Of a stretch of 64,000 bases of DNA, positions 8,966 through 17,160 are shown piece after piece. Each line of letters starts with the position of its first letter. The first letter of the stretch is position 1. Source of the DNA: Candidatus Saccharimonadota bacterium. Lineage in GTDB: Bacteria > Patescibacteriota > Saccharimonadia > Saccharimonadales > Saccharimonadaceae. A program made the translations under genes and the position numbers. The stretch is taken from NCBI GenBank assembly GCA_905372785.1, contig CAJPQG010000001.1:1-64000 (forward strand). Direction: 5' to 3'. The notes under the pieces are model-generated. The model searched no databases. It worked only from the letters and a program-made list of their open reading frames with translations, and had not been told where the DNA came from.

Positions 8966-9646
8966 GTTCTTTACACTTTGAGTGAAGGCGCCGGCCTTAA
9001 TATCACCAAGCCAAAAAGGACCAAATTCAGTGCGGTGTAGTTTGGTGACCGTGTAGCCAAGAGATGCAAATGTACGGCGAATCTGTCGGTTGCGGCCTTC
9101 GTGCATGCGCACAATCCATTTTGTATCATCTCCTTCGACCTGGCGTTCAAGCTGCAACTTGCTTGGGCCATCCTCTAGCATGATGCCATGGTCGCTAATC
9201 ATTTGGCGGTGCAATGGTTGCAGCCCAGCATCAAGTGAAACATGATAGGTTTTTGTTTTGTGGAATTTTGGATGAGTCATGCGAAAGGCAAAATCACCAT
9301 CGTTCGTAAGAAGCAGCAGCCCAGAGCTATCTTTGTCGAGCCGGCCAACTGGCTTAAGCGAGTGCATATTTTCTGGCAAGAGCTCATAAATTGTGGGGGC
9401 ATTGCCCTGTGACTTTCGTGAACAAACATAGCCCACTGGCTTATTCAGCAGTACATAGCTCATCGGCACATGGTGGCTGCTGACGAGGGTTTCACCAATT
9501 TTTACTTGGTCGCCGTCTTGGATCTGATTGCCAGGAGTAGCCGGCTGGCCATTAATAGTCACCGAACCTTTAGCGATGATTGCATCAGCCTGGCGTCGAG
9601 AGATGCCAAGCTGATGTGCAAGATATTTATTCACTCGCTGTGGCAT
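8963..9646 (-). CDS. 16S/23S rRNA pseudouridine synthase, RsuA/RluB family
   Basis: A 227-residue rRNA pseudouridine synthase. The N-terminal S4 RNA-binding domain (residues 1-60, QRVNKYLAHQLGISRRQAD) precedes the catalytic domain, where GRLDKDSSGLLLLTNDGDF contains the catalytic Asp. EGRNRQIRRTFASLG is the conserved C-terminal motif. The ATG shares one base with the stop of the response regulator gene (9646), so the two are translationally coupled. The target rRNA site (RluB, RluE or RsuA type) cannot be told from sequence alone. Confidence 0.93.
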   Translation of the reverse strand: MPQRVNKYLAHQLGISRRQADAIIAKGSVTINGQPATPGNQIQDGDQVKIGETLVSSHHVPMSYVLLNKPVGYVCSRKSQGNAPTIYELLPENMHSLKPVGRLDKDSSGLLLLTNDGDFAFRMTHPKFHKTKTYHVSLDAGLQPLHRQMISDHGIMLEDGPSKLQLERQVEGDDTKWIVRMHEGRNRQIRRTFASLGYTVTKLHRTEFGPFWLGDIKAGAFTQSVKN

Positions 9647-11016
9647 TAGAAAAACCGAGCTCCTGATTGTGTCGTTGTGTCACGGTCGAGTGGTGTTGAG
9701 CCAATAGCCGATAGTGGTCGTTGCGCCCTAGTTGAGCGTAAAATGGCTGGCCGCTGCGCTAAAGCTGGAGTGGTAGACCTATTGCTCTGCTCTTCTGTGT
9801 CCAAGTTTTCTTCTGCTGTTAACTCGGCTTGAGGGGCTGCCGCTGATTGTGAGGCAGTATTTTCACTAGCTGTGGCAGCAGATTCCGCGCTAGTTTTTTC
9901 GCTAAATGCTGATGAAATCTGTGCCTCTAGCTCATCGGTAGACGGACCTGCCTCGGCATATGTTGCAGTAGCAGCGGGTGCACTTGAATGTGGTGCCTGC
10001 TCTGCGGTGGTAGTAGCGTTAGTCTCAGCTTCTTCTGCGTCTGGCACAAAGAAGACTTCTTCTTCATCCTCCCCATCCTCTTCTTCTGCTAGGTAGTCAG
10101 ACTCCTCTGCTGCTGTAGCTACGTTTGGTTGCGGGTGCGCAACGTGGCTAAGCTGCTCACGAGCCGCCGCTTCAAAGGCATCAAGATCATCTTCTACTGA
10201 GCGTGGCGTTTCGGGCGTCGCTACTGGCATTGTCATATCAATTGCAGGATGCGCTGCTGGTTGAGTGGCAACAGGCTGCGCTGTATTAGGTTCCTCGGTA
10301 AGCTCAGCTGGTTGATCAACTTTTGTGTTCACCTCTGGCTCAGTTTCAGTTGACTCTCCTGTTAGCTGTTGTAGCTCTTGGGCAATTAGTGAATTAATAT
10401 CTGGCCCAGTCTCTTCTTCGTGAGCAAGCGGCTGAATAACTCGTTCGCCACCACTAGTCTGGCCAAGAGATTCGTAGCTGTTTTGTGGCGTTTCAGCTGA
10501 AGGTGCTGCAGCCATGTAGTGTGGACTCGCAGCTTGCGGCTGCTGATTTTCTACAGTTGCCGGCTGAGGTACAGGAGCGGTAGGCTCTTGCATTGCTTGC
10601 ATTTCTGACATAATCGCTGGAGCAAGGCTGGCCTGTACTTCTTCTCTGGTGTCGCCAAGTACGTCGTGCACTGTGCGCACTAGATCTTCAATACCTACCT
10701 GTGATTTTACCAGGTAGCGGTCGGCGCCAAGCTGTTCACCTCGGCGGCGCTGATCTTCGCTTGATAACGCAGTCATCATAATTATCTTGATATCTTTTGT
10801 CTCTGGTGTTGAGCGCAAAATATCAAGCATATCAAACCCCGTGATGCGAGGCATCATTACATCACTAATAATCAATTGTGGCAATTCTCGTTTCGCAACA
10901 TCAAGTGCTTTCTCTCCGTTCGCTGCGGTAACGATATCGTAGCCCTCTTGGTAAAGACGTACTCCGTAGATCTCACGAAGCCCCTGCTCGTCTTCGACCA
11001 GTAGAATCTTTGTCAT
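9646..11016 (-). CDS. Response regulator with long disordered tail
   Basis: 456 residues. Residues 1-120 are a CheY-like receiver with the acidic pair near residues 8-9, phospho-acceptor Asp52 (ISDVMMPRITG) and the conserved Lys near 103 (ADRYLVKS). From about residue 125 to the end there is no recognisable output domain, only Ala/Pro/Glu/Thr/Gln-rich low-complexity sequence with strongly acidic patches. AAAGGA lies 8 nt before the ATG. The gene follows its histidine kinase by 62 bp and overlaps the next gene by one base. The absence of a DNA-binding domain suggests action through protein contacts, or through the tail itself. Confidence 0.9.
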   Translation of the reverse strand: MTKILLVEDEQGLREIYGVRLYQEGYDIVTAANGEKALDVAKRELPQLIISDVMMPRITGFDMLDILRSTPETKDIKIIMMTALSSEDQRRRGEQLGADRYLVKSQVGIEDLVRTVHDVLGDTREEVQASLAPAIMSEMQAMQEPTAPVPQPATVENQQPQAASPHYMAAAPSAETPQNSYESLGQTSGGERVIQPLAHEEETGPDINSLIAQELQQLTGESTETEPEVNTKVDQPAELTEEPNTAQPVATQPAAHPAIDMTMPVATPETPRSVEDDLDAFEAAAREQLSHVAHPQPNVATAAEESDYLAEEEDGEDEEEVFFVPDAEEAETNATTTAEQAPHSSAPAATATYAEAGPSTDELEAQISSAFSEKTSAESAATASENTASQSAAAPQAELTAEENLDTEEQSNRSTTPALAQRPAILRSTRAQRPLSAIGSTPLDRDTTTQSGARFF

Positions 11017-11078
11017 ATTGTTAATCCTTTCCCTTTCATTGTCTATAATAGGATATTTTGACGTAAAAATCTATGTGC

Positions 11079-13982
11079 TTATGGTGTTTTCTCGCTATCC
11101 TCCGGTACATCTGGTGCTTTTGGTTGAGAGAGGCGGTCGCGCTGGTATCGATGTAGAGCTGCGGCTGGATTTAACAGTGTAGTGCTGCGGTGGCCAAGGA
11201 ATGGATGTATTTGATGTGGACGAGATCCTGGCGCTACTAACGGGCGTTCAGGCTCAGTGATTGAGATGTGTAAAGCTCTGTTGTCCGGGGTATTCTCACG
11301 TGCTGGCATGGTAGTGGAATCCTTTGGTCGATTGGTAGCTGTTAGATTCATCTGGTGAATGCGGCGTGCGGCGGCTGTTTCTGGTGAGATCATATTTTGG
11401 TATACCGTTTTCAGTGGTTGCGCCCCAAAGCGGCGTCCAATAATTGGCTCGGGTTCTGGCTTTGGTTTTGGAGGGTTGGTTGGGCTGGCGGTTGGCTTTG
11501 GCTGGCCGGTAGCTATCTTAACAGCTGGAGCAGCTACTTGGGTTGGGGCGGCTAGCTTCTTGTCTTTTGCTGGCTTAGGGGATTCTGAACGCTGGTGTAT
11601 CATGCGCGTTACTTCGTCATCAGCGCTGGTGAGTACCCGCGGCAAAGGTTGTGGCTTCGCTGTTTCAAGGAGCACTGAACTAGTATTTGTCGATGATTTT
11701 TTAGGCTTTGGTTTTGGTGATAGTGACTTTTTAGCGTGACTACCAACAATATCAATTGCCTTACCAGTTTGCACCAAAGCTTGTTTTGCTGGTGCTGCCT
11801 CGGTGGGCTGGTCGGTTACGTTATCTGCAAGAGGTTCAGCTGCTCCTGGCTCTAAGGCAGTGTGTTGGTCTTGCTCTTCAAGTGCTGCATCAAGGTAGTC
11901 AAGTGTATCAAGCTCACTTGAAGATAGAGGCTCTTGCTTATCGGTAAGCGTTGCGGTAATTTCATCAACTTTCTGCTTGGTCTTATGGCGATGAGCGCGG
12001 CGGTGAGCCCGTTTTGTGGGTTCTGGGGCAGGCTGCTCCTCAGGATTTGCTGGGGTAACTTGTTCTATGAGCTCATCTAGCTCTTCGTCCTGCTCTTCCG
12101 CAGGAGTTTCGTTTGCTGCTGGTGCAACTTCAGAAGCAGTCTTTCTCAGTTCTGAAGTTTCCTCCTGCCACTGTTCAGCCACTTGGCGTGCGGCCTCGGT
12201 AAGCTCATCTTGCTCGACGATCTCTGCTGGTGTGTAGGTTGCATTTTTATCTGGTAGCTCTCCAGTTGGTTCAACGGCATGCGCAAGCGGTACCGGCGCT
12301 TGGTCGGTTTCAGTTTCTGCTGCTTTGCGGTTATATTGTTGAATCTCGGCATATGTCATGCGAGGCAATCGAAGGTAGAACGTACTTCCCTTGTGATATT
12401 CACTCTCTACCCACAATTTGCCATTCATAGCTTCACTGAGGCGTCGGCTAAGGTATAGCCCCAGGCCAGTGCCGCCAATTTCGCGAGTATCACTATTATC
12501 CACGCGGTAAAACTTTTGGAACAGGTGTGGCACATCCTCTGCTGGCACGCCAATGCCGCTATCGGCTACCGCCACAGTAATGGTGTCATTGTTGCCAGAT
12601 AGCGTAACTGACACCTCGCCCTCATTAGTGTATTTTATGGCATTTTCTAGCAGGTTTGATAAGACCTCGCGCAAATGGCCGGGGTCAACATTGGCAAAAT
12701 AGATCGGTGAAAGCGTGAGGCCTTCTTTTTCTGGCACAGTATTAAGGTGAAACTCAAGCCCCTTCTCTTTAGCCGAGACTTGCAGTCCATTCCAAATATC
12801 CTGCAAAATCATATTAATATCCGTCGGACGCGGGTCACTTTTCATGCGGCCATCATCGATACGGGTAATATCCAGTAGGTCTTGCAGTAGTTGCCCAAGG
12901 TGGTTAGCTGAATCGTGCGCTTTGGTGATATAGCCGCGAGCTCGCTTGTCAATCGTCGACATGGTTGGGTTAAGCGCCAAGCTTAAGTATCCCTCAATAA
13001 TTGCGACTGGGGTCCTCATCTCGTGGCTGGCAGTAGAAATAAACTCTGCTTGCTCGCGCTCTTCTTTGGCTTCTTTAGTGATATCGCGGAAAACGATAAT
13101 CGTGTTTTTGCCATTATTGACCGGTGTGACCGATAGCGAAATCATCAGTAGCTTATCGCTGCTGGTAGCTAGCATAATATTACGTGATTGAAATGCTTTT
13201 CCGGTTTGCTTTGCTTGTGTAATAGGGTTCTGTTCTCGGGGGATTGGCTCATTTTTACTGTCGATGAGCTGCAAAATTAAGGTGTAGTCGATACCTAGGG
13301 CATCACCTTTGTTCCAGCCAACAATTTGCTGCGCCGCTAGGTTGATTAGTTCGATTTTTTCATGTTCATCAATTGCAATCACGCCGTTGCTGATCGCCTC
13401 TAGCACAGCATCAGACTTACCTTCCTCGATACTGAGGCGGTGTGCCATTTCGTTGTCAGTCGCATGGGCTGGGCGCTGAATCCAGGTGATGTAGCTCATA
13501 AACAATACAGCAACACTCGTAAAGCCAATCAGGATGAGCATACTCATCGGCAGTGGACCTTCATTTAAGTAAGTTTCCTGCAAGAGGAAGACCGAGTTCA
13601 CCATGGCAAGGATAATAATTGCTCGCAGGCTGAACAATCCTGCAAAGAATTGTACGAAGAACCAAAGCGATAGCAGCGGTGAGCGAAGACCTCCGGTTTC
13701 AAAGGTCGCGACTAGAGCAAGTGCTACTAAACACGAGAACATCAACACTGGCACGATACGTCGATGTCGACGTGGCATCCACAAATAGCATAAAATACTG
13801 AGTATCATACTGCCGCCTGCTACCATGGCGGTATGCTCGGTTAGCATTTGTGTAACATTTGGCGCATAGTGCGCTGGCCCGAACTGCACCCATGCATACA
13901 CGCCGAGTACGCCGGCTGCAATAGTAAAAATCAGTTCACAAATGCGGCGTTGCCAGAACTGTGTAAATAATTGTTTTTTCAT
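11079..13982 (-). CDS. Membrane sensor histidine kinase with PAS domain and long tail
   Basis: 967 residues. About six membrane helices occupy residues 12-170, followed by a PAS domain (about 190-305), a HisKA domain with phospho-acceptor His320 (STASHEMRTPVAII) and a HATPase domain with N box (LLENAIKYT), G1 (DSGIGVP) and G2 (GGTGLGLYLSRRL) to about 560. The last 400 residues are low-complexity Ala/Pro/Glu/Thr/Lys-rich sequence, as in its response regulator. The start at 13982 was chosen because TATAAG (13990-13995) sits 7 nt upstream with no Shine-Dalgarno site. The signal sensed is unknown. Confidence 0.92.
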   Translation of the reverse strand: MKKQLFTQFWQRRICELIFTIAAGVLGVYAWVQFGPAHYAPNVTQMLTEHTAMVAGGSMILSILCYLWMPRRHRRIVPVLMFSCLVALALVATFETGGLRSPLLSLWFFVQFFAGLFSLRAIIILAMVNSVFLLQETYLNEGPLPMSMLILIGFTSVAVLFMSYITWIQRPAHATDNEMAHRLSIEEGKSDAVLEAISNGVIAIDEHEKIELINLAAQQIVGWNKGDALGIDYTLILQLIDSKNEPIPREQNPITQAKQTGKAFQSRNIMLATSSDKLLMISLSVTPVNNGKNTIIVFRDITKEAKEEREQAEFISTASHEMRTPVAIIEGYLSLALNPTMSTIDKRARGYITKAHDSANHLGQLLQDLLDITRIDDGRMKSDPRPTDINMILQDIWNGLQVSAKEKGLEFHLNTVPEKEGLTLSPIYFANVDPGHLREVLSNLLENAIKYTNEGEVSVTLSGNNDTITVAVADSGIGVPAEDVPHLFQKFYRVDNSDTREIGGTGLGLYLSRRLSEAMNGKLWVESEYHKGSTFYLRLPRMTYAEIQQYNRKAAETETDQAPVPLAHAVEPTGELPDKNATYTPAEIVEQDELTEAARQVAEQWQEETSELRKTASEVAPAANETPAEEQDEELDELIEQVTPANPEEQPAPEPTKRAHRRAHRHKTKQKVDEITATLTDKQEPLSSSELDTLDYLDAALEEQDQHTALEPGAAEPLADNVTDQPTEAAPAKQALVQTGKAIDIVGSHAKKSLSPKPKPKKSSTNTSSVLLETAKPQPLPRVLTSADDEVTRMIHQRSESPKPAKDKKLAAPTQVAAPAVKIATGQPKPTASPTNPPKPKPEPEPIIGRRFGAQPLKTVYQNMISPETAAARRIHQMNLTATNRPKDSTTMPARENTPDNRALHISITEPERPLVAPGSRPHQIHPFLGHRSTTLLNPAAALHRYQRDRLSQPKAPDVPEDSEKTP

Positions 13983-14117
13983 CCCCACCCTTATACTATG
14001 CTACTGTTATCGTTTTTGCACTACTGGCCACTACTGGCTAAAGTGGCCAAGGCAAAATGCTTACCTTTAAGTATGCGTAAAAAGAGCGATAAAATCAAGA
14101 GTTACCCGGCGGGGTTG

Positions 14118-15170
14118 TTACTGGTCGCTATCTGGCAACGAAGAACGCGGCAATATGCCGGTAAAATAGCCCTGCGTATAGAGGTGGCGGAAGTTCCAAC
14201 TATCTGGGCTTTCTGTTTTATAACTCCAGAAAAACCAGGCCTCAGCACTAGTAAATGCAGCAAGTTGTTCTGCGCAGAATGTGCGTGCTATCTCGTCGCT
14301 CATTAGGTGCTGCGGCAGTGTTGTACTCCACTCACCGATGATGATTGGCTGCTGCCGAGCGTAGGCTGCGTAGCTAATGTGGCTCCCCGCTAGTTTTGCT
14401 CGATGGTGCGCCATATCAGTGGCGGCTTGGTCGGTAGGCGCAAAACAGTGGTAATGATGAATATCTAGCACGCAATTTCGTCCAAATTTTCCAGACCACC
14501 ATGCGGGGTTGTAAGCATCACTAATTACGATGCGTACATGGGGTGGCAGGGTTTTAGCAAGCAGCTTTTTGGTAGTTCGGCTCCAGTGCCAAAACTGCCA
14601 ACTGCGGCGGAGCCCATGTACAAGGGGCTCATTGAGTAGTTCAATTCCCCATAGCGCTGGGTGGTTGCCGTAGCGTTCAGCGAGCTGTTGCAACGCAAAA
14701 GTAGTGCGTTGTTGGTTATCTTTTGTAAACCATCCTGTGGTTCCTGGTTGGCCACTGCCGCTGTGGTCGTTGGCGTTTTGGGCGCCTGGCGCGGCGTGCA
14801 AACAAAGCAGGACGCGGAGGCCATGGCGTTGCGCCACTTCCAGTAGCCAGTCGAGATGCTGGCGACAATTCTGGTATGGCGGCTGATCCTCCAGGGCCCA
14901 GTAGCCAATCGGCACCCGCAATAGCTGAATACCAGCACCCGCAATCCAACGAATATCAGCTTCGGTAATAAATGTGTCGCGGTGATGTGTAATATGGCCT
15001 GGTCCGGTCGTAGTCTGCCAAAGTTCGTATTCGTTTGTCGCTTCGGTGCCCGTAAAAATACTGGGCGTCATCCACTTTTCTAGCACAAGCCACCCGCCAA
15101 GGTTAAGACCTGGCAGTGGCCCGCTAGCTTGCGCGCGGGAACGGTGAGACAGTAGAGTTGGTAATAGCAT
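14118..15170 (-). CDS. GH5 family glycoside hydrolase, exo-1,3-beta-glucanase-like
   Basis: A 350-residue (beta/alpha)8 glycosidase. LGGWLVLEKWMTPSIF and LLRVPIGYWAL strongly resemble the fungal-type exo-1,3-beta-glucanase branch of GH5 (subfamily 9). The predicted acid/base is Glu181 (GIELLNEPL) and the nucleophile Glu281 (IIIGEWSTT). No signal peptide or membrane segment is visible with the start at 15170, so it looks cytosolic, which is unusual for a polysaccharide-degrading enzyme. The start is supported by TATACT (15177-15182) exactly 6 nt before the ATG. Downstream, TGGCCACT/AGTGGCCA near 14028-14051 may end the transcript. The substrate is inferred, not shown. Confidence 0.88.
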   Translation of the reverse strand: MLLPTLLSHRSRAQASGPLPGLNLGGWLVLEKWMTPSIFTGTEATNEYELWQTTTGPGHITHHRDTFITEADIRWIAGAGIQLLRVPIGYWALEDQPPYQNCRQHLDWLLEVAQRHGLRVLLCLHAAPGAQNANDHSGSGQPGTTGWFTKDNQQRTTFALQQLAERYGNHPALWGIELLNEPLVHGLRRSWQFWHWSRTTKKLLAKTLPPHVRIVISDAYNPAWWSGKFGRNCVLDIHHYHCFAPTDQAATDMAHHRAKLAGSHISYAAYARQQPIIIGEWSTTLPQHLMSDEIARTFCAEQLAAFTSAEAWFFWSYKTESPDSWNFRHLYTQGYFTGILPRSSLPDSDQ

Positions 15171-15246
15171 CTTTCTAGTATAACGCAAATACTTGCACTG
15201 TGCTTGCTAACTAGGCTAGGGTGCAAAGAATCAGTGCAAGAGCTGC

Positions 15247-15275
15247 TTGACTGGGTGGATGCAGTTTGCTATTAT
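15247..15275 (+). promoter_or_regulatory. Promoter of tRNA-Glu
   Basis: TTGACT (15247-15252), a 17-bp spacer and TATTAT (15270-15275), about 10 bp before the mature tRNA 5' end. Confidence 0.75.
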
Positions 15276-15285
15276 TCATTGCAAC

Positions 15286-15360
15286 GGCCCTATCGTCTAG
15301 CGGTTAGGACGCCAGGTTCTCATCCTGGTAACCCGGGTTCGATTCCCGGTAGGGTCACCA
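15286..15360 (+). tRNA. tRNA-Glu (anticodon CTC)
   Basis: Full cloverleaf: acceptor GGCCCTA pairs with TAGGGTC, anticodon stem CCAGG/CCTGG with loop TTCTCAT (CTC, reads GAG), T arm with GTTCGATTC, discriminator A and an encoded CCA. Its 3' half is read on the other strand as the last codons of an integrase relic, marking it as the insertion target of a former mobile element. Confidence 0.97.
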
Positions 15361-16199
15361 AATTGGAACTAAAACGAAAACGGTCGCCCGAACGGGTGGC
15401 TTTTTCTAGACTTTGACGGAGCCAAAGCCAGATGTTCTCTTGGGGGGAATGAAGAAATTGGTCGTCGCCTGCGACGACATTTTTGTTTTGTATTTTTAGG
15501 TTCGACCCGAATGTTTCGAGGCAAAGCGACTTTTTCGCGATCTGGTCGTGGCTTTTGGCGATTTTACAGATAGAAACGGCAGTTTCTAGCCACCTTTTCA
15601 TCGGTTCGACCCACGTCAAAACGCCAAGTGAAGATTGCTCGATTTGCTCTTGCAAACGCTTCTTCTCTCCTAGTATCTCTGCGCGCTTGACTTGGTACAG
15701 TTCACGCTCTACGTCGCCGTCAAGATAGCTATCAAGCAAGCGTTGCAATTTGCTAGACAACTGTACGATTTGTTCTTGCGCTTTACTAATACTGGCGTTA
15801 AACGATATCTTGTCTTTCTGTTCGTCTTGTCGAATTAGCTCGTACAGTTTGTCTACCCACTTAGTGGGCATAGCAAAATCGAGCAATAAATTAGATAACT
15901 GCTTATCCAACTCTTCCGCTCGGATGTGCGGCTCTTTGCAGGCGACGGCTTTGTTCTTGCGAGTGCAGCGATAGTAGTCATAGACGTACACGTTGCCGTT
16001 TTTCTGTCGCTTTATGCGTGCTTCTGCTGTAAATATCATGCCGCACACCATACTTTTTTGGTATGTATACCGTGGGCAAACAAAAAGTCAGCGATTTCAT
16101 CCAATCGTTTATCTCCGCGAGCGTACAGCTCAAACGCTTGTCGCACAATCGGGGCAATTTTTCGATCGATCTTGATGTTTACTGCGCATATCGTTGTAG
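15320..16199 (-). pseudogene. Relic of a large serine recombinase (integrase)
   Basis: Two out-of-frame pieces of one recombinase. The upstream piece (about 16199-16040) reads KIDRKIAPIVRQAFELYARG and onward, matching the Recombinase domain of large serine integrases, and stops shortly after. The second piece (16051-15320, 243 residues) begins inside the zinc-ribbon domain (DYYRCTRKN, then ACKEPHIRAEELDKQ), followed by a coiled coil and the usual C-terminal segment, ending within tRNA-Glu (PGIEPGLPG). The catalytic resolvase domain and roughly 65 residues between the pieces are missing, including one ribbon Cys. It cannot be active. Its placement at a tRNA 3' end is typical of integrase genes next to an attachment site. 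Confidence 0.85.
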
Positions 16200-16288
16200 T
16201 ATCCTAGCGGTGCGCCTCGCGGATAGCCCCGTCTATCACGTATACTGGTATCTAGATATTAGAATAGATTCTAGTGAGGATACCATAT

Positions 16289-16840
16289 ATGCACGACAAC
16301 GAATTATGGCAAATTTACAATAACAACGGCACGCCTGTAGACGGCAAAGGCGCGCCCAAAGAAGAGTTTAACTCTGATAAAAGCCTAATCATGAGCAATG
16401 CTCATGTGTGGTTTTGGAAGATTGACGAAGGCGGGGTGAGCATACTGCTACAAAAGCGTTCATTGACAAAACCCAATAAGCCAGGCTGGTTTCATATTTC
16501 GACAGGCGGGCATATCAATATCGGAGAAACACCAGTGCAAGCAGCTGTGCGAGAGACTAAAGAGGAAATGGGGCTTGCGATTGATGAATCTAAGCTGCAT
16601 TTTGTGCAAGCTGTTCGCATCATCGAGAAAGACCCACGAGACATCGTAAATGTGTTTCTTTACCAGCTCAGTGGCGACGAAAACTTCACCTTTGTCGATG
16701 GCGAGGTTGGTTCGTACGAATGGCGCTCGCTAGATAATTTCAAAGAAATCACCCGGGACGCGGCGGCTAATAACTTAGTGCCTCAAGGTGAATTGTATTT
16801 CGGAACACTTATCGCGGCACTTGAGTATGCTAGTCAGTAA
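16289..16840 (+). CDS. Nudix hydrolase
   Basis: A 183-residue Nudix protein that should hydrolyse a nucleoside diphosphate linked to another group, or act like the isopentenyl-diphosphate isomerase branch. The Nudix box spans about residues 74-96 (GHINIGE, then RETKEEMGL), preceded by WFHISTGGH, a context close to IPP-isomerase/YfcD-like members. GTGAGGA lies 7 nt before the ATG at 16289; an upstream ATG at 16274 lacks a site. It lies between the dead integrase and a large inverted repeat, so it may be retained cargo of the lost element. The substrate is unknown. Confidence 0.88.
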   Translation: MHDNELWQIYNNNGTPVDGKGAPKEEFNSDKSLIMSNAHVWFWKIDEGGVSILLQKRSLTKPNKPGWFHISTGGHINIGETPVQAAVRETKEEMGLAIDESKLHFVQAVRIIEKDPRDIVNVFLYQLSGDENFTFVDGEVGSYEWRSLDNFKEITRDAAANNLVPQGELYFGTLIAALEYASQ

Positions 16841-16852
16841 TAGGTAGCACCC

Positions 16853-16930
16853 GCCCAGAAAACCCTTTACCTTTTTCTAATAAAATTACGGCGGGGGAAA
16901 TTACAGAAATATGCAAAGGGTTTTCTGGGC
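16853..16930. repeat. Perfect 16-bp inverted repeat with 46-nt loop
   Basis: GCCCAGAAAACCCTTT (16853-16868) and its exact complement (16915-16930) flank a 46-nt AT-rich loop. It follows the Nudix gene by 13 bp. It is long for a terminator and lacks a 3' T run on the plus strand. It could be a structured 3' end or a remnant end of the inserted element. Confidence 0.8.
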
Positions 16931-17160
16931 TGGAGCGCGGCGCGGCTAAAATCATTTGGCTTTTGTCTCAAAACAGGTTCGAGCTTGGGTGTAAAATCGC
17001 ACCAAGAAATTATACAAGCTCGCTTTTACTACGTAGTATCATGGCGAGCTATTTTATATAGTATAAAAATCTTTACATTATATAGATTAAATCTCGGGCT
17101 TCATTATATGTATGGTATTTTAGCGAGGGTGTTTCACTAATTGTAGTACCAAACGAGTAA
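16931..17160. other. Hairpin-rich AT-rich intergenic region, no gene
   Basis: About 230 bp before the ABC gene with no ORF. It contains GAGCTTG/CAAGCTC (about 16980-17025) and then GCTCGC/GCGAGC (about 17023-17054) enclosing the palindrome ACTACGTAGT, followed by AT-rich sequence (TATATAGTATAAAA and similar) that must hold the promoter of the ABC exporter operon. No single -10 can be chosen. Confidence 0.55.

Noticed and set aside
15320..16051. Intact 243-residue protein adjoining tRNA-Glu
   Set aside because: It is only the C-terminal part of a serine recombinase; the preceding domain is in another frame and the catalytic domain is gone.
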